The translations under genes were made by a program, and so were the position numbers. From Gimesia benthica (GTDB taxonomy: Bacteria; Planctomycetota; Planctomycetia; Planctomycetales; Planctomycetaceae), in contig NZ_CP043930.1 in the NCBI RefSeq assembly GCF_009720525.1, positions 1,647,501-1,711,500 on the forward strand: a DNA stretch of 64,000 nt, read 5' to 3'. The notes below the pieces were generated by a model. That model was given only the letters and a program-made list of their open reading frames with translations. It searched no databases and was not told where the DNA came from. The stretch's first letter is position 1; each line of letters begins with the position of its first letter. This document shows, piece by piece, positions 38,616-47,811 of the stretch.

Positions 38616-40199
38616 ATGTCTGTTACCCGCAAAAAGGAAATGAAACCAGATTCAGCGGGTCGATATCGACCTCGCATCGGGTATATCGATTCCAAACGTC
38701 AAACTCAGAAACGCTTTAATCTGGGGACCTCAAAAATAGAGGCAGAAGCCAAGCGGGCTAGAATCCAATCCATATACGACCATCAATGCAAAAGATATGG
38801 GCAGGATTATTGGGACCAGATAGTCTTACAATTTGCCGAAGCCGTTGCTAAAGACCAGCCAGTTCATTGGACCGTTTTTTCCAATGACTCAACAAGCAAT
38901 GACTATGAAGCTGCGTTGGAAGTATCCATTCTCAATGAAATGTCTGAAACATATGGAGTCTCCATAAAGTTTGACGATGAGGAACAAATTCAATACGGCA
39001 AAAAAGTCTTACGAGAAATGCTTTCCGAAGATGTCCAAGAAGCAGTTTCAAATGTACTTTCTCGATACAAAAGTGAATTTGGGCCTCTCTCAGAGAAAAT
39101 TCGCCTGTCAGATGATCCACTTAAAACTGACTTTTCAAAACTCGAAGATGCAATACTCGCTTACATAACAAATATAGAAACCACAGGACAGAGACTCGAA
39201 AATGGCTCTCTGTCACTCGGCTCCCTCAATAGAGTTCGATTGATAAAACAAGTGAATGAACAGTTTGGACATTTAACTTTAGCAGAGCTATCACTCCAAC
39301 AGATTGACGAAATCGTCGGAATCTGGAGAAACCGTCCTCCCTCAAAATATCAGAATCGCTGCTCCATCGATCACGCCCAAGGTATCATCAAACAGATCTT
39401 TCGATTTTTGGATTGGCTTGATACATCTAAATACAGATGGGAAAAACCCAAAGGGGTCGACAAGATCAATCGCAAAGTGGTTGTGTTTCCGTCTGAGAAA
39501 CAAAATTCCGCTGTCACAATCGATACTTACACACCTACTCAGTTGGCGGAACTTATTAAAGAATGTGATGATTTCCAGAAAGCCATTATATTACTATGCC
39601 TTAATTGCTCGTTCGCTCATAGTGAAGTTGGCAGAGTTACTCTTGACAGATTCGTATTCGACACTCCCCATCCATACGCTGAAACACTAGGCATTGAATC
39701 AAGTAATCAAGATTCTTGGCTTCATTTCAATCGGCCCAAAACTGGCGTGTATGGTGAATGGTACTTGTGGCCTGAAACAGTCCGTTATGTAAAATTAGCG
39801 ATAGACAGAGCTCAAAAATTGGGGGCGAATCTCATTTGTGTCAATGGTCGTGGAAATCCCATGTATAACGAATCATGGAAAGCTCCACAGTCAGCCATCA
39901 ACACGTGGTGGAACGGTAAAGCGACCAAAAGTACAAGAAAAATTGGAGTAGTTACGAAAGTCGGAAGACGAATTGATAATTTTCCACGGTACCCCTTCAA
40001 GTCAATCAGAAAAACGGTCTCAAATGAACTTCGCAAAAAATTTGGTGGCGAAGTAGCGAGCCTAATGCTCTGTCATGGCAATCCAACGAACGATGATCTT
40101 CTTAACATTTACGCAGATCGTCCATTTGGATTACTGCATGACGCATTGAGAAAAATACACTCTCTCTATGAGCCAGTCTTTAAAGAACTGAAAACATAA
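38616..40199 (+). CDS. Divergent tyrosine recombinase/integrase
   Basis: 527 residues. A basic N-terminus (RKKEMKPDSAGRYRPRIGYIDSKRQTQKRF), a long helical core-binding part and a catalytic-like C-terminus. The box II region reads PFKSIRKTVSNEL with the second Arg but no His in the usual HxxR position. CHGNPTNDDLLNIYADRP supplies a His-Gly and the likely nucleophile Tyr. In the box I place (LNCSFAHSEVGRVTL) the usual Arg is replaced by Ala/His, so it may use another residue or be catalytically altered. AAAGG precedes the ATG. Its position next to tRNA-Arg suggests it integrates (or did integrate) the island. Confidence 0.78.
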   Translation: MSVTRKKEMKPDSAGRYRPRIGYIDSKRQTQKRFNLGTSKIEAEAKRARIQSIYDHQCKRYGQDYWDQIVLQFAEAVAKDQPVHWTVFSNDSTSNDYEAALEVSILNEMSETYGVSIKFDDEEQIQYGKKVLREMLSEDVQEAVSNVLSRYKSEFGPLSEKIRLSDDPLKTDFSKLEDAILAYITNIETTGQRLENGSLSLGSLNRVRLIKQVNEQFGHLTLAELSLQQIDEIVGIWRNRPPSKYQNRCSIDHAQGIIKQIFRFLDWLDTSKYRWEKPKGVDKINRKVVVFPSEKQNSAVTIDTYTPTQLAELIKECDDFQKAIILLCLNCSFAHSEVGRVTLDRFVFDTPHPYAETLGIESSNQDSWLHFNRPKTGVYGEWYLWPETVRYVKLAIDRAQKLGANLICVNGRGNPMYNESWKAPQSAINTWWNGKATKSTRKIGVVTKVGRRIDNFPRYPFKSIRKTVSNELRKKFGGEVASLMLCHGNPTNDDLLNIYADRPFGLLHDALRKIHSLYEPVFKELKT

Positions 40200-40916
40200 T
40201 TATCTCTCTTGAGGTCGTGATCGAAGATTTGATAGAGAGAAATTCCCCTCATTGGAGTGGATTGTAGTCTAACTCGACTGTAATATAAGTACAGTGCTTC
40301 GTCTTTAGATCGAAGCCCAACTTACAAAACTATTAGGAGATATTTAGACGGCCTCTTGAGGCCATATTTTGACAATTTGATACGACGTGCGAACGTCAGT
40401 TCTGCTTCTCTCGAAACGACCAACCTGAACCACTATGTGGTTCCTTCAATACAAGAGGCAGTACTTGGACGAACGCTCCCCGAACGGGGGGCGTCGGCCT
40501 TGTGCTGTTCTTGTATACCCCTTGGTCGGGGTCGAGAGAGCGGTCTTGGTTTGACGCTCCCTCTTTTCTTGTCGTTGCTGACACCCGAAAGAGATGCTGA
40601 GACGATTTATCGCACAGTAATTTCTTCTAAAGGGTCACCGCAGATGGCAAAATCACTCACGCAAAGAATGGCACTCGTCCACTTCTTCTCCTCCCTGCTC
40701 TTCCTGCTTCCACTCCACAATCTTAAATCCACAGTCGACTCTCCAGTCACATTCATCTCTCTACAACTTTCAGTTATTGATGATGGTAGCTGCACGCCCA
40801 CGGTGCATAACCGGGAGCTCTCCGCATTTCATAAAGCGACATCCGAGTAGATGGTACTTCTTGGTTTGACCTCACGTTTCGGATTAAAAACTTCTTGAAT
40901 GATTAAGGTGATAGCA
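40200..40916. other. 717-base non-coding stretch with structured element
   Basis: It lies between the recombinase and the GYF operon. It contains a 14-bp palindrome GGCCTCTTGAGGCC (40350-40363) followed by ATATTTT, perhaps the recombinase terminator, and the long hairpin at 40450-40515. A 164-residue ORF here (40356-40850) has no ribosome site and unlikely composition; I do not call it. Confidence 0.55.
40450..40532. ncRNA. Candidate structured RNA or cruciform
   Basis: Nested stems: TACAAGA/TCTTGTA (40450-40456 with 40509-40515), CAGTAC/GTGCTG (40459-40464 with 40502-40507) and a GC-rich tip CGCTCCCC/GGGGGGCG (40474-40481 with 40486-40493, one G-T pair) closed by a GAAC loop. A second hairpin ACCCC/GGGGT follows (40517-40532). 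It is far more GC-rich than its surroundings. It could be an ncRNA, an attenuator for the GYF operon, or a DNA structure. No family recognised. Confidence 0.4.
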
Positions 40917-41783
40917 ATGGCACGTGAATGGTATTTCAGCCAAGGGAGTGAGCGTCAAGGACCAATCGATTCTGCAACATTAAAGCAGTTAGCTTCCACT
41001 GGAAAAATCCAACCAGAGACTCTCGTGTGGCGAGCGGGTATGCAAAATTGGGTTAAAGCCAAAACTATCAAATCACTGTTTCGTTCTATTCCACCTTTAC
41101 CTGATGCACAAGAAGTCAGGTTTGATGATCATGAGTCACAGGGTGCATCTCAAAGGCAAAACGAAAAGCATGGAATCTTCGATACGTTCTCAGCTATCAG
41201 CCCTCGCAGAAAAATACTGTGGTTGTTCTGTGGGAGCTCAGGGGCATTTTTCATCGCCTGCTGTGGTCTTTGTGGGATTGCAGGTCTTATCACTGAGAGA
41301 TCATCTAATTCAAGCATTTCATCTAACGCAACTTCTGGAGGTGATTATGCTGAGAATGAACCGTCCCCTGAGAATAAAGACGAGACACCCTCTGAGGATC
41401 AAATGGTGCAGTTGATAGCAGAGTTTGCAATTCTTACGTCCGGGAACGTTAGCAATATGCAAGAAGCAAATGAAACCAGAAACCGTCAGAAATGGATTGA
41501 TGGATGGAGCAAAACTTCTCCAGAAGATTTTCAGCTTCGAATGCGTTCTTTGGCAAAGGAACTTGGTGCAGATAAGTATGAACACAGCCGTCATCTGTTA
41601 GAAATCGAACCTACTTCCACTAAGGAAACAGTCGTTGAAGGTACTCCGGCTCGTATTATCGTTTACGGCCCATGGAGTGCCAAAGTTACGATCTTCTTCA
41701 TTGGACACCAAGGCCGCTATCGTCTTTACATGGCGACAGTCGGTGACAAGCAATATACAACTGTTGGCATTTCAGAAGGGTGA
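40917..41783 (+). CDS. GYF_2-domain membrane protein with unknown ectodomain
   Basis: 288 residues from the ATG at 40917 (AAGG upstream); an ATG six codons earlier is possible. Residues ~1-55 form a GYF_2 domain (EWYFSQGSERQGPIDSATLKQLASTGKIQPETLVWRAGMQNWVKA). One membrane helix (LFCGSSGAFFIACCGLCGIAGLI) is near 105-130. An acidic linker and a ~130-residue domain without known relatives follow. First of three consecutive GYF_2-TM proteins. GYF_2 domains are thought to bind peptides in the cytoplasm, with the variable part outside. Confidence 0.8.
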   Translation: MAREWYFSQGSERQGPIDSATLKQLASTGKIQPETLVWRAGMQNWVKAKTIKSLFRSIPPLPDAQEVRFDDHESQGASQRQNEKHGIFDTFSAISPRRKILWLFCGSSGAFFIACCGLCGIAGLITERSSNSSISSNATSGGDYAENEPSPENKDETPSEDQMVQLIAEFAILTSGNVSNMQEANETRNRQKWIDGWSKTSPEDFQLRMRSLAKELGADKYEHSRHLLEIEPTSTKETVVEGTPARIIVYGPWSAKVTIFFIGHQGRYRLYMATVGDKQYTTVGISEG

Positions 41784-41794
41784 AATCAAAGGTC

Positions 41795-43405
41795 ATGAGT
41801 AAGATGTGGTTTATCATCAAAAATGGCATTGAGGTCGGTCCGTTATCCAACCGGCAGCTTCGTGAATTGGCTTTAACTAAACGTCTTTTACCCAGTGACG
41901 TCATTAGAGCTTCTGATTCTGTAGATGTTTTGCGTGCTGATTCGCTCAATGGTCTGTTCCAGCCGGACACGAAGACCAGCCGTCCAACGCCTCCTCCGCC
42001 CCCGTTGCCTCAATCCGAACCATCCACTCCAAGGAATCCATTATTTTCTGTGTCACCGTTCATGGTTGCGATGATCGGTCTCGGGTTGTTGACGGTATCC
42101 ACGGTTTTTGCAGTCATTGAACACAACTCTTCACCGCAAACAGCAATAGCCATCCAGCAAGGCGATGACGTGTTGGATGGAGAAAAGGATGATGAATTCA
42201 TTGCTGGGAACAATGCAGTCAACACGCCACCTTCGGTCTCTGATCTCCAAGAGCAGGATTCCTCAAAACATCAAACAAAGAATTCTGATACACAGAACAC
42301 CGCTCCCAAAGTTGCTAATAAAAGGTCGCGTGCTACAGGTAGTGAACCTTACCAATTGGATGGAATAGAAAACCTGACAATTCAAGTTCACAATGATGCC
42401 ATCTCTGCAGAGTGGCTGGGAAGACTTTGGGAGGAGCGAATCGAATATGAATCAGTTGCGTTTTCCCCAGATGGCGAGATTCTGGCAGCAGCAGGTGCTC
42501 TTCGTCATGGACTTGTCCATTGGGAAGGTGTGATTTTATTGGCCGAGGCTGCCACAGGTCGAACGATAGTGGCGATGCGTAAGGTACATGATCGGCCTGT
42601 TATTTCGATGGCGTTTTCTCCTGATAGCCAGATGCTGGCGAGTGGTAGCAATGATGGCGTAGTGAAAATCTGGAAACATGATCCACCGAACGAAGTCTCC
42701 AAAATGGTGTTCACTCACCCGATTTCCGGTCTTGGGCGTGCCCCAGATCGACCTGAGCGATTGTTTTGGACTGGAAACGGAACAGGGCTGATTGCTACAG
42801 GTGGCGTCGACTCTTCTCCCCCACTTTATGGCAGTATTGTCCGATGGGATTCAGCAGGATGGAACGAAACGTATGCGTTACGTCTTGAAGGAAGAGTGAC
42901 TTCTGCGGGCCTCACCCGAAATAACGAAATCATTACAGCGTCCACATATGGCATCGACATGTGGAATGCTGATACCGGTAAACCAGCAATATTCACTACT
43001 GATTCAGAGTTGCTTAAACGGGACGAGTATCCTCATGGCAAAGGTTCTAACTGTCTGGTTTCATCATCCGAGGATGGAGCAGTCATTGTTGCTCGCCCAT
43101 TCGGAGGCAAGCGTGGTCAATTAAATGTCTATCGCAATAATTCACGACTCACAACGATTCGAGTTGGAGAAGAAGCGGATAGGGCGGTTGTTTCTTCGAC
43201 CGGCAATATGGTAGCCACCTACAGCCATGGCTCAGATGTCGTGATCTGGGACACTGCGACGGGGGCTAAGTTAGTGACGATTTCAGGGATTCGTCAATAC
43301 CTCTCAGCAATGACATTCTCACCTGATGACCAGATGCTTGCGATCTCACTTTCCGGTGGGGATAACGTGGGTCGCCTCCTTGTTTTGCGAGTGAAACAAA
43401 AATGA
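41795..43405 (+). CDS. GYF_2-domain membrane protein with WD40 propeller
   Basis: 536 residues from the ATG at 41795; a GTG at 41780 overlapping the previous stop (GTGA) would add five residues. GYF_2 domain ~1-50 (MWFIIKNGIEVGPLSNRQLRELAL), Pro-rich linker, one membrane helix (FMVAMIGLGLLTVSTVFAVI), Ser/Asn-rich spacer, and from ~205 on a WD40-type beta-propeller (VAFSPDGEILAAAG, MAFSPDSQMLASGSNDGVVKIW, MTFSPDDQMLAISLSGG). The propeller probably binds a protein outside the cytoplasmic membrane. Translationally coupled to both neighbours. Confidence 0.85.
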   Translation: MSKMWFIIKNGIEVGPLSNRQLRELALTKRLLPSDVIRASDSVDVLRADSLNGLFQPDTKTSRPTPPPPPLPQSEPSTPRNPLFSVSPFMVAMIGLGLLTVSTVFAVIEHNSSPQTAIAIQQGDDVLDGEKDDEFIAGNNAVNTPPSVSDLQEQDSSKHQTKNSDTQNTAPKVANKRSRATGSEPYQLDGIENLTIQVHNDAISAEWLGRLWEERIEYESVAFSPDGEILAAAGALRHGLVHWEGVILLAEAATGRTIVAMRKVHDRPVISMAFSPDSQMLASGSNDGVVKIWKHDPPNEVSKMVFTHPISGLGRAPDRPERLFWTGNGTGLIATGGVDSSPPLYGSIVRWDSAGWNETYALRLEGRVTSAGLTRNNEIITASTYGIDMWNADTGKPAIFTTDSELLKRDEYPHGKGSNCLVSSSEDGAVIVARPFGGKRGQLNVYRNNSRLTTIRVGEEADRAVVSSTGNMVATYSHGSDVVIWDTATGAKLVTISGIRQYLSAMTFSPDDQMLAISLSGGDNVGRLLVLRVKQK

Positions 43406-44418
43406 AAGTACCGGTGCACTTCTATATTTCAGCGGGTGGTGTGGGCTTTGGTCCTTTCAGCAGCGAACAACTCACGCAATTCGTTTTAGCCGGGATCGTA
43501 GATGAAGATAACCTCGTGTGGCGAAAAGGTGACGAGACTTCGCAGCGAGCAGCCACTGTGCTCGATGAGAAGTTCACGGTTTCTGCTATCGAAGATGAAC
43601 TAGCTCCTTCGTTGGCTGCAACAGGTTTAATGTGGGGTATTGCTTTTGCGATCTGGTTGGCGGCTGCCGGAATCTTTGCATATGCCGTCAGCGGTCGATT
43701 TTTGGATCAGCAGTTTGCGACATCCGATGGGAGTAGAGAATCCCTCAAGGATGATCAGCATACCACCAATGGAAACTCGAAACCGGAATTGAAGTCTCCT
43801 GCGATATCGAACGGCAAGCAAAAAGTCATTCTTCCCCAACCAATCTTTTCTCTGACATTTGATGATGATGTGATTCCTGCAAACCGCATTACAGAAAGTG
43901 GTGCAAGACTTGTTAATGGAAAGATCGGTAAAGCTATTGAGTTCGATGGCAGGAACTTTATCGAAACCCAGTGCACTTTGCCGTCTGGAAACTCCCCCCG
44001 CACATTGACTGCATGGATTCAGAATTCAGGAGATTCACGGATTATGAATTCTCATGCCATCGCATGTGGCAGCGATGTTGAGGGAAAGCGAGTCTGGGGC
44101 ATATATCATGCGAATGGAAATTGGGCGACGTATGGCTGGGGACACTATTTGGAAGCGAACACTCATGTGGATCGTGAGTGGCATTTTCACTGCATTTCAT
44201 TTGATGGCGAAAATGTCGTTTATTATGTCGATGGTGAAAATGTAGGTGAGAAAAAAGCAAAACTGGATACAACTGCTGGTCCTATGATTCTTGGGACTTA
44301 TGCCAATCGGGCGATGGGCTTCTGTTTCAAAGGGCTCATTGATGAAGTGAAAGTCTATGATGTTGCACTTGATAAACAGCAAGTCGAAGAGCTTTATGGG
44401 AGCTACCGTCATAAATGA
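43402..44418 (+). CDS. GYF_2-domain membrane protein with LamG/concanavalin-like domain
   Basis: 338 residues; its ATG overlaps the previous stop codon (ATGA). GYF_2 domain ~5-55 (HFYISAGGVGFGPFSSEQLTQFVLAGIVDEDNLVWRKGD), one membrane helix (LMWGIAFAIWLAAAGIFAYAV), then from ~150 a LamG/pentraxin-like jelly roll (FSLTFDDDVIPAN, IGKAIEFDGRNFIETQ, REWHFHCISFDGENVVYYVDGE, GLIDEVKVYDVALDKQQVEELY), a carbohydrate-binding fold. Third member of the trio. Confidence 0.87.
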   Translation: MKVPVHFYISAGGVGFGPFSSEQLTQFVLAGIVDEDNLVWRKGDETSQRAATVLDEKFTVSAIEDELAPSLAATGLMWGIAFAIWLAAAGIFAYAVSGRFLDQQFATSDGSRESLKDDQHTTNGNSKPELKSPAISNGKQKVILPQPIFSLTFDDDVIPANRITESGARLVNGKIGKAIEFDGRNFIETQCTLPSGNSPRTLTAWIQNSGDSRIMNSHAIACGSDVEGKRVWGIYHANGNWATYGWGHYLEANTHVDREWHFHCISFDGENVVYYVDGENVGEKKAKLDTTAGPMILGTYANRAMGFCFKGLIDEVKVYDVALDKQQVEELYGSYRHK

Positions 44419-44507
44419 CACCCGCAATCATCTTTAGATATGAGATTCATCAAAATGAACTGACTTTGATGAGTGCTATCAAACAGTCTTCAATCTGAGG
44501 TCTTAGA

Positions 44508-45053
44508 ATGAGCGGACAACCAAGAACTTCAAAGACGACAATCATCGCCAGAATCCTCGCTTTGGGAGCATCACTCGGTACGACTTTTTTCTACGTTCTT
44601 GCAGCATTAGGAATGAGTGCAGCCATTGGTCCAATCTGGATCGGTGCTGTGATCGGCATCAGTCTTTTTGTGTTCGTTATGTGGGCGATCATTCGATTTT
44701 TAGGATGGGTCATGTCTGGCGATGATCCCAGCTATCAACAATACATCGCTGAGGGTGGCGATCCATATTTTGATGGGCTGCCTCCTCCCTTTAACACAGA
44801 CTCTTGGACGCAACGCGTAGGCGGACTTAGCGAGCCTGACACCGACTTTGTTCCGCCAGACAATTGGGAATTCCAATGCCTGAAATGCGGAGCACGGAGA
44901 GAGCATCAAATCGATATCTGCTGGAATTGTGGACACGGAAACGATGTGCGGCAGTGTCATGGCTGCGGAATGCTTGTGAAAGAACCCAGTTTTGGTGCGT
45001 TCGAAACTACAGGTGTGATTTGTCCTGAGTGTGGAACAATTCTTAAATCCTGA
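44508..45053 (+). CDS. Two-TM protein with C-terminal double zinc ribbon
   Basis: 181 residues; GAGG eight bases before the ATG. Two N-terminal membrane helices (ILALGASLGTTFFYVLAALGM and WIGAVIGISLFVFVMWAIIRFL) are followed by a cytoplasmic tail with four CxxC knuckles (CLKCG, CWNCG, CHGCG, CPECG) forming two zinc ribbons. It is 89 bases after the GYF trio on the same strand and is probably co-transcribed. It may relay a signal or bind nucleic acid or protein at the membrane; this is inference. Confidence 0.8.
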   Translation: MSGQPRTSKTTIIARILALGASLGTTFFYVLAALGMSAAIGPIWIGAVIGISLFVFVMWAIIRFLGWVMSGDDPSYQQYIAEGGDPYFDGLPPPFNTDSWTQRVGGLSEPDTDFVPPDNWEFQCLKCGARREHQIDICWNCGHGNDVRQCHGCGMLVKEPSFGAFETTGVICPECGTILKS

Positions 45054-45078
45054 ACTTAGCAGAAAAGGATGGAATGAT

Positions 45079-46545
45079 ATGAATAAAATGTCAGCTTGCT
45101 CGTTAGCCTTTCTGGTACTTTCTCTTGCTACTGGGCGGCAAGCGTTTTCGCAAAAGGTGTTTTCTAATTGGCCAAGACCCTCCGAAATCAAAGTAAGGTT
45201 AGGAGCACAATCTGTCGGTATTCCACCGGGACGACTACCCGGACATGGATATCCCGACATGCCAATTTCAGTGGTGGCTAAACAGCCTCTCAAGTTTTTA
45301 ATGGTATGTGGAAATGATACCTATTTGTGGAGTGGCAGGACTCTGGGGCAATCTACGCCTGTTGCAAAAGTTCTATCACCGGGGAGATCTGGAAGCCTAG
45401 ATAATAATTATGCAGGCATTTCTTCTGTTTTTCATGACAAGAATAACAATAGGATTATTGCGTTTTATCATGCTGAGGATAGTGAAGGAATCGGTAAGGT
45501 TGGTATCAACGGAGTCCAAGGATTTTACGGTAGGATTTGTGTTGCAGAGTCTCCTGTTGGCAATTTGAATTTTAATAAAATCGGTGCAGCAATTACTGCC
45601 GACCAACCCAAAAAACTGCGAGCTTGGGAGACAGAAGGTGGGCCTAAAGCCGCGTGGTTTGCCCAAGGAGTCGGTGATCCAACTGTGTGTGTTGATTCAA
45701 CAGGGCAATATTTACTTTGCGTATATAATGAATTGAGCAACAGGCTCAAAGCTGGAAGAGGAGTCCAATTATGTATTGCACGCTCTCCTGTTGGCTCTGG
45801 TGGCAGGCCGGGATCATGGAAAAAGTTCTATCGTGGTTCATTTAAAACTCAAGGTATTGGAGGGCATGATACTCCTGTGATCTCCGCCGCTCCCAAAGGT
45901 GACGCGATCAGTCCGCATATACAGTATGTTTCAGAATGGAATAGATACCTTCTTGTTTTTTCGGTTGGAATATTTTCCGAAATAAATGGAAATCCTCCAA
46001 GAGTTTCAGAGAGTGGCGTTTATATCTCGACTTCAAAAAATGCAACTGACTGGACGAAACCAATACAGATCAAAAGGATCTTCGCTATCTTTATCAATGG
46101 TCAAGAATGCTTGATGCATCCCTTTCTGGTCATAGATCAAGTTAAAGATGATGAAATTACCGGCCAGTTGATGTATCGCTACACTCATCTATGGCCGAGA
46201 GAGCAAGGATATCTGGCATCGACACCAATTCATATTTCAATGAATTCCCAAACAGGTTCTCAAAGTAGTCGCTCGTCAATGAAAAGACGAGAGTCGAAAC
46301 CCAATAAACCTCTGAGGCAAAAACTGGCAGATACGAAATGGAAAAATGATTACCAAGGTGATTTCCACTGGAAGAAAGACGGTCGTCTTTTATTGAGAGG
46401 TGTAGAAAGAAAGTGGAAGGTCATTGGTCCAAACCGAGTAAGAGTTTTCTTTGATAAGCACACCAATGATCTTATTTTCAATGATGATTTAACCAGTTTC
46501 AAACAAATAAACGGCAAAGAAACTATATCTGGAAAGCGGCAGTAA
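45079..46545 (+). CDS. Secreted five-bladed propeller protein
   Basis: 488 residues from the ATG at 45079 (AAGGA nine bases upstream). Signal peptide (ACSLAFLVLSLATGRQAFS). Residues ~45-400 have GH32/43-like propeller features (NRIIAFYHAEDSEG, GRICVAESPVGNLNF, GDPTVCVDSTGQYLLCVYNE, QLCIARSPVG, YLLVFSVGIFSE). The C-terminal ~75 residues form a small beta domain (LADTKWKNDYQGDFHWKKDGRLLLRG...) of a type found in planctomycete secreted proteins. Hydrolase or binding role unresolved. Last gene of the GYF unit. Confidence 0.75.
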   Translation: MNKMSACSLAFLVLSLATGRQAFSQKVFSNWPRPSEIKVRLGAQSVGIPPGRLPGHGYPDMPISVVAKQPLKFLMVCGNDTYLWSGRTLGQSTPVAKVLSPGRSGSLDNNYAGISSVFHDKNNNRIIAFYHAEDSEGIGKVGINGVQGFYGRICVAESPVGNLNFNKIGAAITADQPKKLRAWETEGGPKAAWFAQGVGDPTVCVDSTGQYLLCVYNELSNRLKAGRGVQLCIARSPVGSGGRPGSWKKFYRGSFKTQGIGGHDTPVISAAPKGDAISPHIQYVSEWNRYLLVFSVGIFSEINGNPPRVSESGVYISTSKNATDWTKPIQIKRIFAIFINGQECLMHPFLVIDQVKDDEITGQLMYRYTHLWPREQGYLASTPIHISMNSQTGSQSSRSSMKRRESKPNKPLRQKLADTKWKNDYQGDFHWKKDGRLLLRGVERKWKVIGPNRVRVFFDKHTNDLIFNDDLTSFKQINGKETISGKRQ

Positions 46546-46891
46546 TTGATAAGTCGGAAAACCAATAGAATTAGTATAAAATTCCAATCGCCGGTATTTA
46601 CAGCCCCGCCCGTCTCAAAAACTTTTCAGGATAATTTTCCCAGTATCAGCCCATAAGAAAATCCAATTTTTGCAACCAGCTTCGCATAGACAAATCTTTG
46701 TCCGATGAACGTCATATAAGACAGGTAGGGGGTTTAGTCCTATATAAGTGCCCACCGGGGGTTACTTTTTCACATAAACTATCCAACAATTCGCTTAAAC
46801 AATTTTTGTAAACCAACACCCCATCTGAGCTGAATCTGATGCATGATTCAGCTCAGATGAAAAACACAACTGGATCGCAGGTGTCTCAATC
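46546..46891. other. Intergenic region with large inverted repeat
   Basis: 346 bases between the convergent propeller gene and the second recombinase; it holds the 15-8-15 inverted repeat at 46822 and otherwise no gene. Confidence 0.6.
46822..46859. repeat. Perfect 15-bp inverted repeat with 8-bp spacer next to recombinase
   Basis: CATCTGAGCTGAATC, spacer TGATGCAT, GATTCAGCTCAGATG. No T run follows on either strand, so it is a poor terminator. The arm-spacer-arm design is that of tyrosine-recombinase core sites (lox-like). It lies 32 bases past the recombinase stop codon. Confidence 0.8.
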
Positions 46892-47632
46892 TCAGAGGTC
46901 GACCTGTCGCATCGTCTGCTGATACTTCTCTTCCAGTTGTTTATCGAGAGCTACGTGCTGGTAGATGCTGAGAGTTTCCCGGCGTGCGTGGCCAGTAATC
47001 AGTTGTAGTTCAGCGTCTGCCAATCCTGAGTGCTTGGTGAGCCAAGTGATTGCTTGGTGTCGGAACGTGTGAGGTGTGGCTTTAACCCCAGCTTCCTCAG
47101 CATATTGTTTCACGATCTGTTGAACACGACGGGTTGAAAACTTGGATGCCCGTTTCGTCTGGAACAACCAGCGGTTTGTAGGGCGGTTGGCTATGTGAGT
47201 TTTCAGGGCTGTGGCGAACGTCTTCCCGAACAGAACATACCTGTCCTTACTCCCCTTCCCCTGTTCGACGAAGATCTTACAGTTCTCCAGATCGACATCA
47301 GATACTTTGATGCCACACAATTCTGATACACGAACACCAGTGTAGAACAGAAGACGTAACATCAAGGCGTGCTGTATATCCTCGGCCCGATCTACGATCT
47401 GGTAAAAATGTCTGAATTCCTCTGCCGTCAGTACGCGGGGAAGTTTCCGCCCTTTCTTCTTTGGCTTGAGCTCACACTGCTCACGAACACGGCGACTGAC
47501 ATATCGCCAGTCCTCATAATCCAGACCAGCTTTTCGAACGATCCGGACAACCTGTGAGACAAGCTTTGATTTCGCTTTTTCGTTTTGTGATACGCAAGAC
47601 GTACGTTTTTGATCGGATTTATGGTTGCCCAT
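46892..47632 (-). CDS. Canonical tyrosine recombinase (phage integrase family)
   Basis: 246 residues, shorter than typical (~300), with only a partial core-binding domain. All catalytic residues are present: Arg in YTGVRVSEL, Lys-containing beta hairpin (VEQGKGSKDRYVLF), His-x-x-Arg in PHTFRHQAITW, His in ITGHARRET, and the nucleophile Tyr in LSIYQHV. It performs site-specific DNA exchange. It differs strongly from the 527-residue recombinase at 38616, so the region may hold two elements or the gene may serve an internal inversion/excision site such as the adjacent inverted repeat. Confidence 0.92.
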   Translation of the reverse strand: MGNHKSDQKRTSCVSQNEKAKSKLVSQVVRIVRKAGLDYEDWRYVSRRVREQCELKPKKKGRKLPRVLTAEEFRHFYQIVDRAEDIQHALMLRLLFYTGVRVSELCGIKVSDVDLENCKIFVEQGKGSKDRYVLFGKTFATALKTHIANRPTNRWLFQTKRASKFSTRRVQQIVKQYAEEAGVKATPHTFRHQAITWLTKHSGLADAELQLITGHARRETLSIYQHVALDKQLEEKYQQTMRQVDL

Positions 47633-47811
47633 GGTATGATTTCCCCTGTTTAATTTCGTGATCTGCCTATTATGCGAAATTGCACGTTTTCACTTCGCCT
47701 TGAATACATCTCTCTTCCGGGTGTCGCTAATCTGAAATAGACTCAGTAAAATCATCTTCTGGTGTCGTCATGTGGTAATTCCCAATCAGAAATGGGTAAA
47801 AGGAAAGATAA

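Noticed and set aside
40356-40850. 164-codon ORF before the GYF operon
   Set aside because: No ribosome site, unlikely composition, and it runs through a strong hairpin element.
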